Shown piece after piece: positions 17,890 to 25,852 of a DNA stretch of 64,000 bases; position 1 is the first letter of the stretch, and each line of letters starts with the position of its first letter. The notes under the pieces are model-generated. The model worked only from the letters and a program-made list of their open reading frames with translations. It had not been told where the DNA came from and searched no databases. The stretch comes from Clostridium sp. MB40-C1 (GTDB taxonomy: Bacteria > Bacillota > Clostridia > Clostridiales > Clostridiaceae): positions 2,356,001-2,420,000 of the forward strand of contig NZ_CP133189.1 in assembly GCF_030913655.1 (NCBI RefSeq), in the 5' to 3' direction. Made by a program: the position numbers and the translations under genes.

Positions 17890-19119
17890 TTATAGTTTGT
17901 ACACCTTTTTTAAATTTTGAAATTTATCATCAATATGAGAATATGCAACTTCGCAAAGATCATCATTTTTATAAATACTATGTGTACTTAAATAACTTCG
18001 AGCTCTGCAATTTCCACCGCAGAAGTACTTATATTTACAATCTTTACATCCTTCTAATGAATCTACACTAATATTTAAAAATGGATTTGTTTTTGAAATT
18101 ATAATATCTTTTAAGTTTTTATCTAATATATTTCCAAGTTTTAATTCATCACTATGTAGCATATGACAAGGATATACAGTACCATCTGCTGCTACACTAA
18201 TAAATTTTCTTCCTGCCTCACAACGAGTTTTACATTGAAGATTAAAACCATTCATTGGAGAATCTTGTATCACAACATCTTTTTGATCTCCAAGATATGC
18301 AGACATCAATTCAAATTCGTTTTTATCTAGAATATAATCTTTAAAGATTGGATTATTTATATCAATAGTCAAAACACTAAAACTAAAAGGAACATTAAGT
18401 GTTTTAGATAACTTAGCATATTCTCTCATATATATAGCATTTTTTTTATGTAAAGTTGCAATCATTTTTGTTGGAATTTTGTCTTTTAAAAATTTAACTG
18501 TTTCTATAACCTTTGGCATAATACCTTTATCTCTTATGAAATATGTATCCTTATTATAACCATCAATAGACACAGCAATTTCTTGCAGATAAGGCAGTAC
18601 TTTAGTATAAACTTCGCTAGATAGTGTTCCATTAGTTATAATTGATAAAGAGATTCCTAAAGATTGTGCATATTTGCATATATCTTTCAAATCTTCTCGT
18701 ATAAATGGTTCACCGCCAGATATAACTACTTGTTTTATATTAAAGTCATTTAATTTTTTAAATATCTCGCATATTTCTTCAAATCTTAGATCCTTTTTTG
18801 TGTTACGCTTGTTTACATAGGAATAACAACCAATACAATGTAAGTTACACCTATCTGTAACATGAACATAAGCAGCCTTTATAGAAAAGGAATCCTCATC
18901 TTCTTTTTTAAAAAAATCATTTTTATATAAAACATTAATTAACTTTTCATCACTTGATGATATGTGAATAATATTACTTTCCTTCATGATTTTATTTACA
19001 AGACAAGAACCCTGTTCATCTAATCCTAAAAACACACCAGTGGTACTATTACCAATCATATTTATTCCATCAATCTCAAATAACACAATACCTTCATGAA
19101 ATTTTTCTTTTAATACCAT
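17890..19119 (-). CDS. radical SAM-SPASM peptide maturase with RRE domain
   Basis: A 409-aa enzyme. Residues 1-75 look like a PqqD-type RiPP recognition element (VFLGLDEQGSCLVNKIM). The radical SAM cluster site is C91-x3-C95-x2-C98 (CNLHCIGC), followed by SGGEPF near residue 135. The C-terminal SPASM domain, binding auxiliary Fe-S clusters, shows about eight cysteines from 296 to 389 (CKTRC, YPCHML, CKDC, FCGGNC, LCEVAY). This architecture is that of sactipeptide and related maturases. It is the first gene of an operon that continues with the two precursors, ABC ATPase, permease, CPBP protease and exporter. It starts at ATG after AAGGAAGGG. The exact bond it makes cannot be read from sequence. 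Confidence 0.88.
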   Translation of the reverse strand: MVLKEKFHEGIVLFEIDGINMIGNSTTGVFLGLDEQGSCLVNKIMKESNIIHISSSDEKLINVLYKNDFFKKEDEDSFSIKAAYVHVTDRCNLHCIGCYSYVNKRNTKKDLRFEEICEIFKKLNDFNIKQVVISGGEPFIREDLKDICKYAQSLGISLSIITNGTLSSEVYTKVLPYLQEIAVSIDGYNKDTYFIRDKGIMPKVIETVKFLKDKIPTKMIATLHKKNAIYMREYAKLSKTLNVPFSFSVLTIDINNPIFKDYILDKNEFELMSAYLGDQKDVVIQDSPMNGFNLQCKTRCEAGRKFISVAADGTVYPCHMLHSDELKLGNILDKNLKDIIISKTNPFLNISVDSLEGCKDCKYKYFCGGNCRARSYLSTHSIYKNDDLCEVAYSHIDDKFQNLKKVYKL

Positions 19120-19217
19120 CCTTTTTCCCTTCCTTTTTTAACTTTTAACTTATTTCTAACAAGATTTTTTGTAATTATCCAAATTTCATATTTTCTTTTG
19201 CCTTGGCTATAAGACTA

Positions 19218-19284
19218 ATTATATATGGGATAAAATATAATTCAATATTAACGCGATGAAAGCTACAATATGCATTGTGAATGG
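19218..19284 (-). promoter_or_regulatory. promoter of the radical SAM operon with a LytTR-type repeat pair
   Basis: In the minus direction: 9-bp boxes CCATTCACA (19284-19276) and GCTTTCATC (19263-19255), separated by 12 bp. A 9-bp gap follows, then -35 TTGAAT (19245-19240), 16 bp, and -10 TATAAT (19223-19218). The boxes share a TTCA core with the agrB-side boxes and have the same spacing. AgrA binding is inferred from this geometry. Confidence 0.55.
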
Positions 19285-19304
19285 AATATTTATGAATATT
19301 TTTT

Positions 19305-19372
19305 CTTTTCATGCTCATTTTCTTCCTTTTCATGGGTTTTTCATTGACATATATTACTTTAAATGTTATACA
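19305..19372 (+). promoter_or_regulatory. agrBD promoter with perfect LytTR-type direct repeats
   Basis: Two exact CTTTTCATG boxes at 19305-19313 and 19326-19334, 12 bp apart (21-bp period, two helical turns). Then 9 bp, -35 TTGACA (19344-19349), 17 bp and -10 TATACA (19367-19372). Paired 9-bp direct repeats with a 12-13 bp spacer are the binding pattern of AgrA-like LytTR regulators. The bases do not match the S. aureus consensus. Confidence 0.68.
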
Positions 19373-19404
19373 TTTGAATAGAGGAGGTTAAAAGATAAAT
19401 AGTA

Positions 19405-19971
19405 ATGATAAAAGAATTAACATATAAAATAACTTATTATATAAAAGAAAATAGTGATATTAAAAATAATCGTGATTTAGAAAAAATAGATTATTCATTG
19501 CAAGCTATATTTAATGAATTATTTAAAACAATTGTATTGGCACTTTTATTTTTGATACTTGGAAAAATAAATTATTTCTTATTTTCCGTTACTATTTTAT
19601 TTTCTATCAGAATTTTTGCAGGTGGATATCATTGCAATACTACAATAAAATGTTTATCATACTCGATTTTATTTTTTTTAGTTTCTTGTTTTATTGGAGG
19701 ATCCATTACATATAAACTAAATACTTCAATTTATTATATTATTGGATTATTAAGTATTTTTATAGTTGCATTAAGATCGCCATATCCAAACAAAAAAAGA
19801 CCTATTAAAAATAAAAAAAGAAGGTATATTTTAAAAATTGCTGCTACCTTCTTTACAATACTTTGGACATATGTCTTATTATTTCACATAAAAAATGCAG
19901 ATTATTTAAACTGTGGATTTATTACAATTGTACTGCAGGTTTTGCAGTTAGTACAAATAGGAAAGGAGTAA
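19405..19971 (+). CDS. agrB: AgrB, signal-peptide processing membrane protease
   Basis: A 188-aa polytopic membrane cysteine endopeptidase that removes the C-terminal tail of AgrD and helps cyclise the signal. The catalytic region is RIFAGGYHCNTTIKC (about residues 71-85), containing the conserved His and downstream Cys. Several hydrophobic segments surround it. A basic loop NKKRPIKNKKRR follows near residue 130. GAGGAGG lies about 17 nt before the ATG, a long spacing, but a TAA blocks any in-frame start further up. It is followed 5 nt later by agrD. Confidence 0.9.
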   Translation: MIKELTYKITYYIKENSDIKNNRDLEKIDYSLQAIFNELFKTIVLALLFLILGKINYFLFSVTILFSIRIFAGGYHCNTTIKCLSYSILFFLVSCFIGGSITYKLNTSIYYIIGLLSIFIVALRSPYPNKKRPIKNKKRRYILKIAATFFTILWTYVLLFHIKNADYLNCGFITIVLQVLQLVQIGKE

Positions 19972-19975
19972 CTCA

Positions 19976-20119
19976 ATGAAATTTCAAATGAAAATCAAAA
20001 GGAATTTGATGGTAAATGTATTAGGTGTATTGTTAATTGCCTTATCTTATATTATAACTAGTACAGCTTCTTTTGGTTATATAGGTGAACCTGATGTTCC
20101 TGAAAATTTACTAGATTAA
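19976..20119 (+). CDS. agrD: AgrD autoinducer precursor without cysteine
   Basis: A 47-aa peptide. Residues 1-10 are basic (MKFQMKIKRN) and 11-27 form a hydrophobic amphipathic anchor. Then comes TSTASFGYI (28-36) and an acidic tail GEPDVPENLLD typical of AgrD, with the P-x2-L-type ending. There is no Cys anywhere. By alignment of the tail, Ser32 occupies the ring position, so the mature signal should be a lactone around Ser-Phe-Gly-Tyr-Ile. GGAAAGGAG precedes the ATG, and the gene follows agrB after 4 nt. Its stop lies inside the end of agrC on the other strand. Confidence 0.87.
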   Translation: MKFQMKIKRNLMVNVLGVLLIALSYIITSTASFGYIGEPDVPENLLD

Positions 20120-21358
20120 TATTTTAAAAATTGTATAGTTATTTTCAAAAAATAGTTGAATTTTACCATTATTATGTTCAACTATTTTTTTTACATTATT
20201 TAATCCATAACCTCTATTTTCACCTTTTTTAGTTGAAAAACCTTTTTTAAATATTTTATGGATGTATTCTGATTTCATAGTTATGCCTTTATTTTTTATT
20301 TCTATAACATTTTGATTATTTTCTTTTGTTATATTTAATATAACTTCTTTATCATCACTATCAGAAGCTTCAAAGGCGTTATCCAAAAGATTACTCAACA
20401 TTTCTGAGAGTTCATAATCATTCATTTTTAACTCTTTTAAGTCATTATTCACACAATACGAAAACTTAATATTGCTCTTTCTAGCTTCACATAATTTGCT
20501 GTATATTACTGCCCATAGTATGGGATTATTAACATATATAATATCGTCTATACTTTTAGTAGAATAATTTAATGACTTTATATATTCTTGTAGAGAGTAT
20601 TTTAAATTTTTTTCATCTGTTACCTCTATTATTCCATTTATAGTATTTAGGTGATTTTTAAAATCATGCTGCTTACTTCTAATTTCATCTATAATATTGT
20701 TTATAATAGGATTATATGTATTTTGGATCATCATAACTTTTTTTTCTTCATTTATTTTTATTACATAATAGTAGAAAATTAAATTCAAAATAAGTAGTAC
20801 AGCTTGAACTAAAATAATTATCAATATATTATTTAAAATAATATTTTTATCATAATTCCAAATTATTTTTAAAACTAGTATATATATAGTGAAGTTAACT
20901 ATGAAATAATAAATTATTCTAGAATCTATTATTTTAATGGTAATTTCATCAGGAATTAAAAAATATCCAATTATTATAAGCATTAATATTATAGAATTAG
21001 TACTAATGTTAAACAAAAATACTCCTAAATATTTGTTTAAATTAAGCCATTTTAAACTAAATATAACTATTAGCTGTGATATCATTATTATATTTAAGAT
21101 TAAACAAACTTCTAAAAATACAGAAATAATTTTTTTATGATAAAAATATGAGACTAAAAAAATAACAATTAAGTAACTTAAAATTATATTAAAATAGAAT
21201 TTCATGCTACTAGTTGCAGCCATTGTAAATGAACCAATCAATATTATAATTATACTTTTTAAAAAAGTTTTTTCGTCTTTTAAGCTAAGTTTTTTCCATA
21301 AAATCATAAAGGCACTTAATTCGATAAATGTAGTACTAAACTCTTTAATTATGTGCAT
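20111..21358 (-). CDS. agrC: AgrC-type sensor histidine kinase
   Basis: A 415-aa kinase. Residues 1-200 are mostly hydrophobic with about six membrane spans, the sensor part. The cytosolic part has the H-box SKQHDFKNHLNTINGI near residue 228, the N-box SNLLDNAFEASD near 325 and the G-box GYGLNNVKKIVEHNNG near 385. This is the GHKL/AgrC class. It should sense the cyclic signal made by AgrB and AgrD. It is downstream of agrA on the minus strand, and its last 9 bp overlap the end of agrD tail-to-tail. Confidence 0.88.
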   Translation of the reverse strand: MHIIKEFSTTFIELSAFMILWKKLSLKDEKTFLKSIIIILIGSFTMAATSSMKFYFNIILSYLIVIFLVSYFYHKKIISVFLEVCLILNIIMISQLIVIFSLKWLNLNKYLGVFLFNISTNSIILMLIIIGYFLIPDEITIKIIDSRIIYYFIVNFTIYILVLKIIWNYDKNIILNNILIIILVQAVLLILNLIFYYYVIKINEEKKVMMIQNTYNPIINNIIDEIRSKQHDFKNHLNTINGIIEVTDEKNLKYSLQEYIKSLNYSTKSIDDIIYVNNPILWAVIYSKLCEARKSNIKFSYCVNNDLKELKMNDYELSEMLSNLLDNAFEASDSDDKEVILNITKENNQNVIEIKNKGITMKSEYIHKIFKKGFSTKKGENRGYGLNNVKKIVEHNNGKIQLFFENNYTIFKILI

Positions 21359-21388
21359 TCATATAAAGCTCCTTTCAATTTAAATTTA

Positions 21389-22117
21389 TTATTTAAATTT
21401 TTCTTCTAGTATATTTTTAAATTTATAACCTAAAAGAGCTTTTTCATCATAATTATCAAAGCTAATACTATTTAATTTAATTGATATGCTTTCAATTTTT
21501 TTTATATAATTAATATTTACTGCAAAGGACTTATGACACTGTATAATGTCTTGGCAATCAATTAATTTCAGTGCTTTTTTTAAAGATAATCTTTTTATTT
21601 TATATTTTCCTTGTTTAGTATGTATAGTGCATATACTAAGATTTACTTCAATAAAAATAATTTGATCTATATATATTTTTACACTAAATCCTTTCCTAAT
21701 TTCAAAGACCACATATTTTTTCCCATCTGCAGGTGCATTGACCATATATGTAGCTGATAGAAGTTTTTTTGTTAATTTAATTACATCTTCTTTTTTATAT
21801 GGCTTTAAAATATAATCATAACAATGGACTTCCTTAAAAGCTTGAATCATATATTGAACATGAGTAGTCAAAAAAACAATCCAGCTAAATTTATAGTTAG
21901 ATATCTTCCTAAGTTCTAATGCAAGATCTAATCCTGAAGAACTTTCTAAAAAAACATCTATAAAAAACAGATTTATAAAAACTTTATTTGCAATTTTTAA
22001 TGCTTCATCTTTATCGTGTGCTTCATAAATTTTTAAATTATCATTTGTTTCTTTTAGCATAATTTTTAAATTTCGTCGTTGCTTAATATCATCTTCCACT
22101 AAAAGAATAGTTTTCAT
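21389..22117 (-). CDS. agrA: AgrA-type LytTR response regulator
   Basis: A 242-aa protein. The receiver domain (1-125) has the acidic pair in LLVEDD (residues 5-10), the phospho-acceptor Asp in LFFIDVFLE near 54, the Thr in FLTTHV near 85 and Lys in ILKPY near 105. The C-terminal LytTR DNA-binding domain (about 140-240) contains QCHKSFAVNINYIKKIE. LytTR regulators bind spaced 9-bp direct repeats, which are present at both divergent promoters near 19.2-19.4 kb. It is the first gene of agrA-agrC, 30 nt ahead of agrC. Confidence 0.88.
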   Translation of the reverse strand: MKTILLVEDDIKQRRNLKIMLKETNDNLKIYEAHDKDEALKIANKVFINLFFIDVFLESSSGLDLALELRKISNYKFSWIVFLTTHVQYMIQAFKEVHCYDYILKPYKKEDVIKLTKKLLSATYMVNAPADGKKYVVFEIRKGFSVKIYIDQIIFIEVNLSICTIHTKQGKYKIKRLSLKKALKLIDCQDIIQCHKSFAVNINYIKKIESISIKLNSISFDNYDEKALLGYKFKNILEEKFK

Positions 22118-22749
22118 TAATAATCCATCCTCATATAATATTTTATAAATTATAGGTTTTAATTATATATAAACATAAAAATATCCTCTATTCTTTTTAT
22201 AATCGGATAGAAGATAAATATCTTAACTATTTATTTGAAAAAAAATAAATAATTTACAAATTATTAATTTTTAAAATAAATTTTACAAATTATTCAATAA
22301 ATATTGTTTAGAAATACTTAATATATCTTCAATAGTATTTTACTCATCAAAAATTTAACTTTATTAAAAGTCTTTCATTTATATATAATGTGTCAATAAT
22401 TGTAGACTAGATAAGGAGCAAAGGTTTCCAAGGGAAAATTAATAAGATGAGATAAAGTGAAAAAGATTTCTCAAAGGAAGTATTCAGTACGATTTAACAT
22501 TTAGCACTGGAGGATTTATACACACCTTTATTCTAGGGCTAAATGGTAGTATACAGAAATCCCCAGAAGAAATACCACCCGTAATAAAATATCTTGTATA
22601 AATTCTTAATTACTCCAATTCTTTTGTTAATTGAGAAAATTGCATAATTTTTAATTGTTGATATAGCTAAGTTTTTCTCAAATCAAAAAGGAGATTAACC
22701 CCAAAATGTTGAATATATTAAGTACCACCAAAACAAATCAACAAAAGGA
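22118..22749. other. A/T-rich gap with decayed sequence
   Basis: The first 250 bp are A/T-rich and should contain the agrA promoter, which I cannot pin down. From about 22390 the base composition changes and short frames without starts appear. One of about 45 codons near 22469-22600 reads GSIQYDLTFSTGGFIHTF and is closed by stops on both sides. I do not recognise it. It looks like decayed coding DNA. Confidence 0.4.
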
Positions 22750-23049
22750 GTGAATCCTACTTATAAAAATCTCAGAACCGCAAAATTTTACGGCATATAT
22801 GGATTTTTATGGCTAGTATTTATAACACATAACCTTATAAGTTGGTTTAAATCTACAGTTTTGTATGTAACAGAACTTGAAAATGTAGGAATAAGAGTTT
22901 TGGTTAAAAGCATTGATAATATAAAAGGTATTGTTAAAAGAACTTTCCAAGGAATTATAGTCAACATTCCCCCCATAACAAAACTGACAAAACTAATTGC
23001 TACCGCACTTTATACCCCTAAATATATACAATTAAAACTTAACATATGA
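22750..23049 (+). pseudogene. probable transposase C-terminal remnant
   Basis: Up to 99 aa; the part from KFYGIYGFLWLVFITHNLIS to the end resembles the last helices of IS4/IS1380-type DDE transposases (hydrophobic helix, then basic KSIDNIKGIVKRTFQG). No catalytic residues remain and there is no convincing own start. It is a fragment of a larger transposase. The family is uncertain. Confidence 0.35.
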
Positions 23050-23069
23050 AGTTAACCACAATAAATTAA

Positions 23070-23330
23070 TTAAACTTGGACATTACAGCTTCTTTTAACA
23101 TTCCAAAGTAAAATGTTGAATTTTTATCTAGTGATTTTTCATTTATATTAATTTTACAATTAGATGAATTGGTCTTATTCACTTTTTTAGAGTTATTTTT
23201 ATCTGAAGCTCAGATATTACTTTTATTTGTAGTAGTCTGAGTATTAAAAGAAGTAGTTTGAGTTAATTTATCAGAGTTATCTTTACTTTTATTTGTAGTA
23301 GTTTCAGAATCAGAAGAAATTTTGCTTACT
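23070..23330 (-). pseudogene. broken Ser/Thr/Asn-rich repeat protein fragment
   Basis: In the minus direction a frame reads DASKDNSNKVSKISSDSETT, then two related TTTNKS units about 66 bp apart, an in-frame TGA, and a tail ending LKEAVMSKFN with a stop. It has no start and is joined out of frame to a transposase remnant. The origin is unknown. It may be the linker of a surface or transposase-adjacent protein. Confidence 0.35.
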
Positions 23331-23553
23331 TTATTGGAATTATCTTTACTTGCATCTTCAATTGTTTTAAATCCATTTCGTGGATAGCCTGTTCTATACT
23401 TGTATTTCTACGATGGTGCTGTAAATTTTCTTTTGTCAAAATTCCATAGAATGTAGATTGAGAAGCTATATATATCCCTTTGTCAGCTAATGGTGGTAAA
23501 TCTTGAAATTTAGGGTAGTTCAAAATATTTAATACATTTTGATATTCTTATTT
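23326..23553 (-). pseudogene. IS3-type OrfB transposase remnant
   Basis: Encodes NYPKFQDLPPLADKGIYIAS followed by QSTFYGILTKENLQHHRRN. This matches the helix-turn-helix region just before the integrase core of IS3-family OrfB proteins (LADKGIYIASESTFYRVL type). The rve catalytic domain is absent, and the frame shifts into a Ser/Thr-rich stretch. From 23554 to 23693 nothing else is seen. Confidence 0.7.
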
Positions 23554-23693
23554 ACTTAGCTTATTCTTGGGTTCATGCCGTAAACTAGCTAACAAGAGTC
23601 AAGTATAAATTTTTTAAAATGGTTATTTAAAAAGGTATACAAAATAAATTATTGTTTAAACACGAACAATGAAAAATATGAAAAATATTTTTT

Positions 23694-23929
23694 AGCCGAT
23701 TAAACTTTGAAGTAGCAATTAGAAGTACTTAAGGTGTAGACTTCTAAAAATCCGTAATTGTAGGAATGGACTCCTGAAGCCGGACTGCGTCATGGACTAC
23801 GCATAGTGAGGGTAGGATTTTTAGAAGGCTACGCCTTTAGTATTTCTTTGCATACTGAAGGTTTAATGGATAACTACATATATTTACAAAAACCTATTCC
23901 CATGCTGTTACTCATTACTTCATAACATT
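23694..23929. repeat. fold-back repeat copy B (right edge of island)
   Basis: Inverted copy of the element at 9570-9852. Its reverse complement aligns over about 225 bp at roughly 85% identity. It also folds on itself. The central hairpin TGCGT/ACGCA replaces TGGGAC/GTCCCA of copy A, with two stem positions changed on both sides. It runs up to and slightly over the stop codon of the aminopeptidase gene. Confidence 0.8.
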
Positions 23930-25709
23930 ATTTTATAGTTCTTGTTTTGTTCTTAAGCCATTCTCTTTCTTCTTCATTTAAATAAGTTGAAAGAGTTTCA
24001 TATACTTTTTTATGATAGTTATTTAACCATATTTTTTCTTTTTCTGTAAGCATATTTATGTCTATTCCATCTAAATCTATTGGACAATAAGTAACAGGTT
24101 CAAATCTCATAAATTGCCCAAATTCTGTTTCCTCGTCTTTTACAACTAACAATTCATTTTCTGTTCTTATACCATGCTTACCTTCTTTGTAAATTCCAGG
24201 TTCATTAGTAATAATCATCCCTGCTTTTAATACTGCATCGTTTAAATCTTGGCTAAATCTTTGAGGACCTTCGTGAACATTAAGAAGGAAACCTACTCCA
24301 TGTCCTGTACCACATTTATAGTCAATACCTTCTTCCCATATTGGCTGTCTAGCTATTACATCAAGATTACTACCAGTAGCCCCATATAGGAATTTCAAAT
24401 TACTTAAAGCCATATGACTTTTTAATACTAATGTAAAGTCATGTCTTTCTTCTTTAGTTAAAGTTCCTAAAATAATTGTCCTTGTAATATCTGTTGTCCC
24501 ATCTAAATATTGTCCACCTGAATCTACTAATAGCATACCCTCTTTTTTTAAAGAATAGTCTGTATCTTCAGTTGCTTTATAATGCATCATAGGTGCATGG
24601 TCTTTATATGCCGCTATAGTATCAAAACTAGTTTCTATAAAATGTTCTTGTTCTCTCCTAAATCCTTCTAACTTTTCAGAAGCAGAAATTTCTGTAATAT
24701 CAATATTTCCTACATTTTCATCCAACCAACGAAGGAATTTTACCATAGCCACACCATCTTTTATATGGCATCTTTTTAAATTTTCAATTTCAACTTCATT
24801 CTTAACTGACTTTAACGTAGTAGTAATATCTCTTCTTTCTATTTTTTTGCAACTCTCTGGAATAGAATCATAAAGTTTTAAACTTACCTTATTAGGATCT
24901 ATATAAACAGCATTACTTGGATTTAAGTTATTTAGATATTCCTCTATTTTTAAGTATTCTTTTACTTGAACCCCATTTTCTTTTAGAATTTCTGATACAT
25001 CTTTACTTATTTTTTTATTATCTACAAATAATATAGCATCTTTTTCTGATATTAATGCATAAGAAACCACTACTGGATTATTACTTACATCATTTCCTCT
25101 TATATTAAATAACCATGCTATATCATCTAAAGAACTTAATAAATAATGTTGTGCTCCTATTTTATTCATATAATTTCTTACTATTTTTAATTTTTCTAAA
25201 GTACTTTTTCCACAATATCTCACATCATGGATATAAACTTCACTCATAGGTATCTCTGGCCTGTCTTCCCATATTAAATCTATTAAATCATAATCACCAT
25301 TAATTTTTATTCCTTTTTTATCAAAATGTTCTTTCATCTCTCTTATTTGAGACCATGAAAATACACTACTATCAACTCCGACACATTCTCCTTCTGAAAG
25401 TGAATCTCGAAGCCACTCTGTATATGTAGGAACATTAGGTTGTCTCATTTTAAACAACTTAGTTTCTGTTCCACTAAGTTGTTTTTCAGCTTGAATAAAA
25501 TACCTTCCATCTGTCCATAAACCACTTTCTTTCATGGTAATAACAAAAGTACCTGCTGAACCAGTAAATCCAGATATCCATGCTCTTGATCTCCAATGCT
25601 CAGCAACATACTCACTTTGATGAGCATCAGAACTAGGTATAATATAAGCATCTAATCCTTTTTTCTTCATCTCTTCTCTTAGTAATCTTAGCTTTTCCTT
25701 TACTTCCAT
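23928..25709 (-). CDS. Xaa-Pro aminopeptidase (aminopeptidase P, M24B)
   Basis: A 593-aa metalloprotease that removes an N-terminal residue before proline. It has the long three-domain form: two creatinase N-terminal domains (about 1-310) and a pita-bread catalytic domain (320-540). Metal ligands are visible: Asp in LLVDSGGQYLDGTTDITRT, His in GTGHGVGFLLNVHEGP, Glu in ITNEPGIY and Glu in RTENELLV. I chose the ATG at 25709 since GGAGGGGACGAG lies directly before it, which removes 16 residues from the longest frame. It is a monocistronic-looking gene with the fold-back repeat at its 3' end. Confidence 0.92.
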   Translation of the reverse strand: MEVKEKLRLLREEMKKKGLDAYIIPSSDAHQSEYVAEHWRSRAWISGFTGSAGTFVITMKESGLWTDGRYFIQAEKQLSGTETKLFKMRQPNVPTYTEWLRDSLSEGECVGVDSSVFSWSQIREMKEHFDKKGIKINGDYDLIDLIWEDRPEIPMSEVYIHDVRYCGKSTLEKLKIVRNYMNKIGAQHYLLSSLDDIAWLFNIRGNDVSNNPVVVSYALISEKDAILFVDNKKISKDVSEILKENGVQVKEYLKIEEYLNNLNPSNAVYIDPNKVSLKLYDSIPESCKKIERRDITTTLKSVKNEVEIENLKRCHIKDGVAMVKFLRWLDENVGNIDITEISASEKLEGFRREQEHFIETSFDTIAAYKDHAPMMHYKATEDTDYSLKKEGMLLVDSGGQYLDGTTDITRTIILGTLTKEERHDFTLVLKSHMALSNLKFLYGATGSNLDVIARQPIWEEGIDYKCGTGHGVGFLLNVHEGPQRFSQDLNDAVLKAGMIITNEPGIYKEGKHGIRTENELLVVKDEETEFGQFMRFEPVTYCPIDLDGIDINMLTEKEKIWLNNYHKKVYETLSTYLNEEEREWLKNKTRTIK

Positions 25710-25852
25710 CTCGTCCCCTCCAAACAATATATTTAATGAACAATTGTCCATCTTCAATTATTACATAATAGCAAAAACATTCTAAAGTTAAGAAATTTAT
25801 ACCAATATATAACTTATTGTAGTTTTTACTTATAGCTGATAAAGTTGAATTA

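Noticed and set aside
22788-22976. Minus-strand frame MGGMLTIIPWKVLLT
   Set aside because: It is antisense to the transposase remnant and has no ribosome site.
9581-23918. The fold-back repeats as CRISPR array or tRNA-like attachment sites
   Set aside because: Only two copies 14 kb apart, inverted, each long and self-complementary; no spacer array and no tRNA gene.
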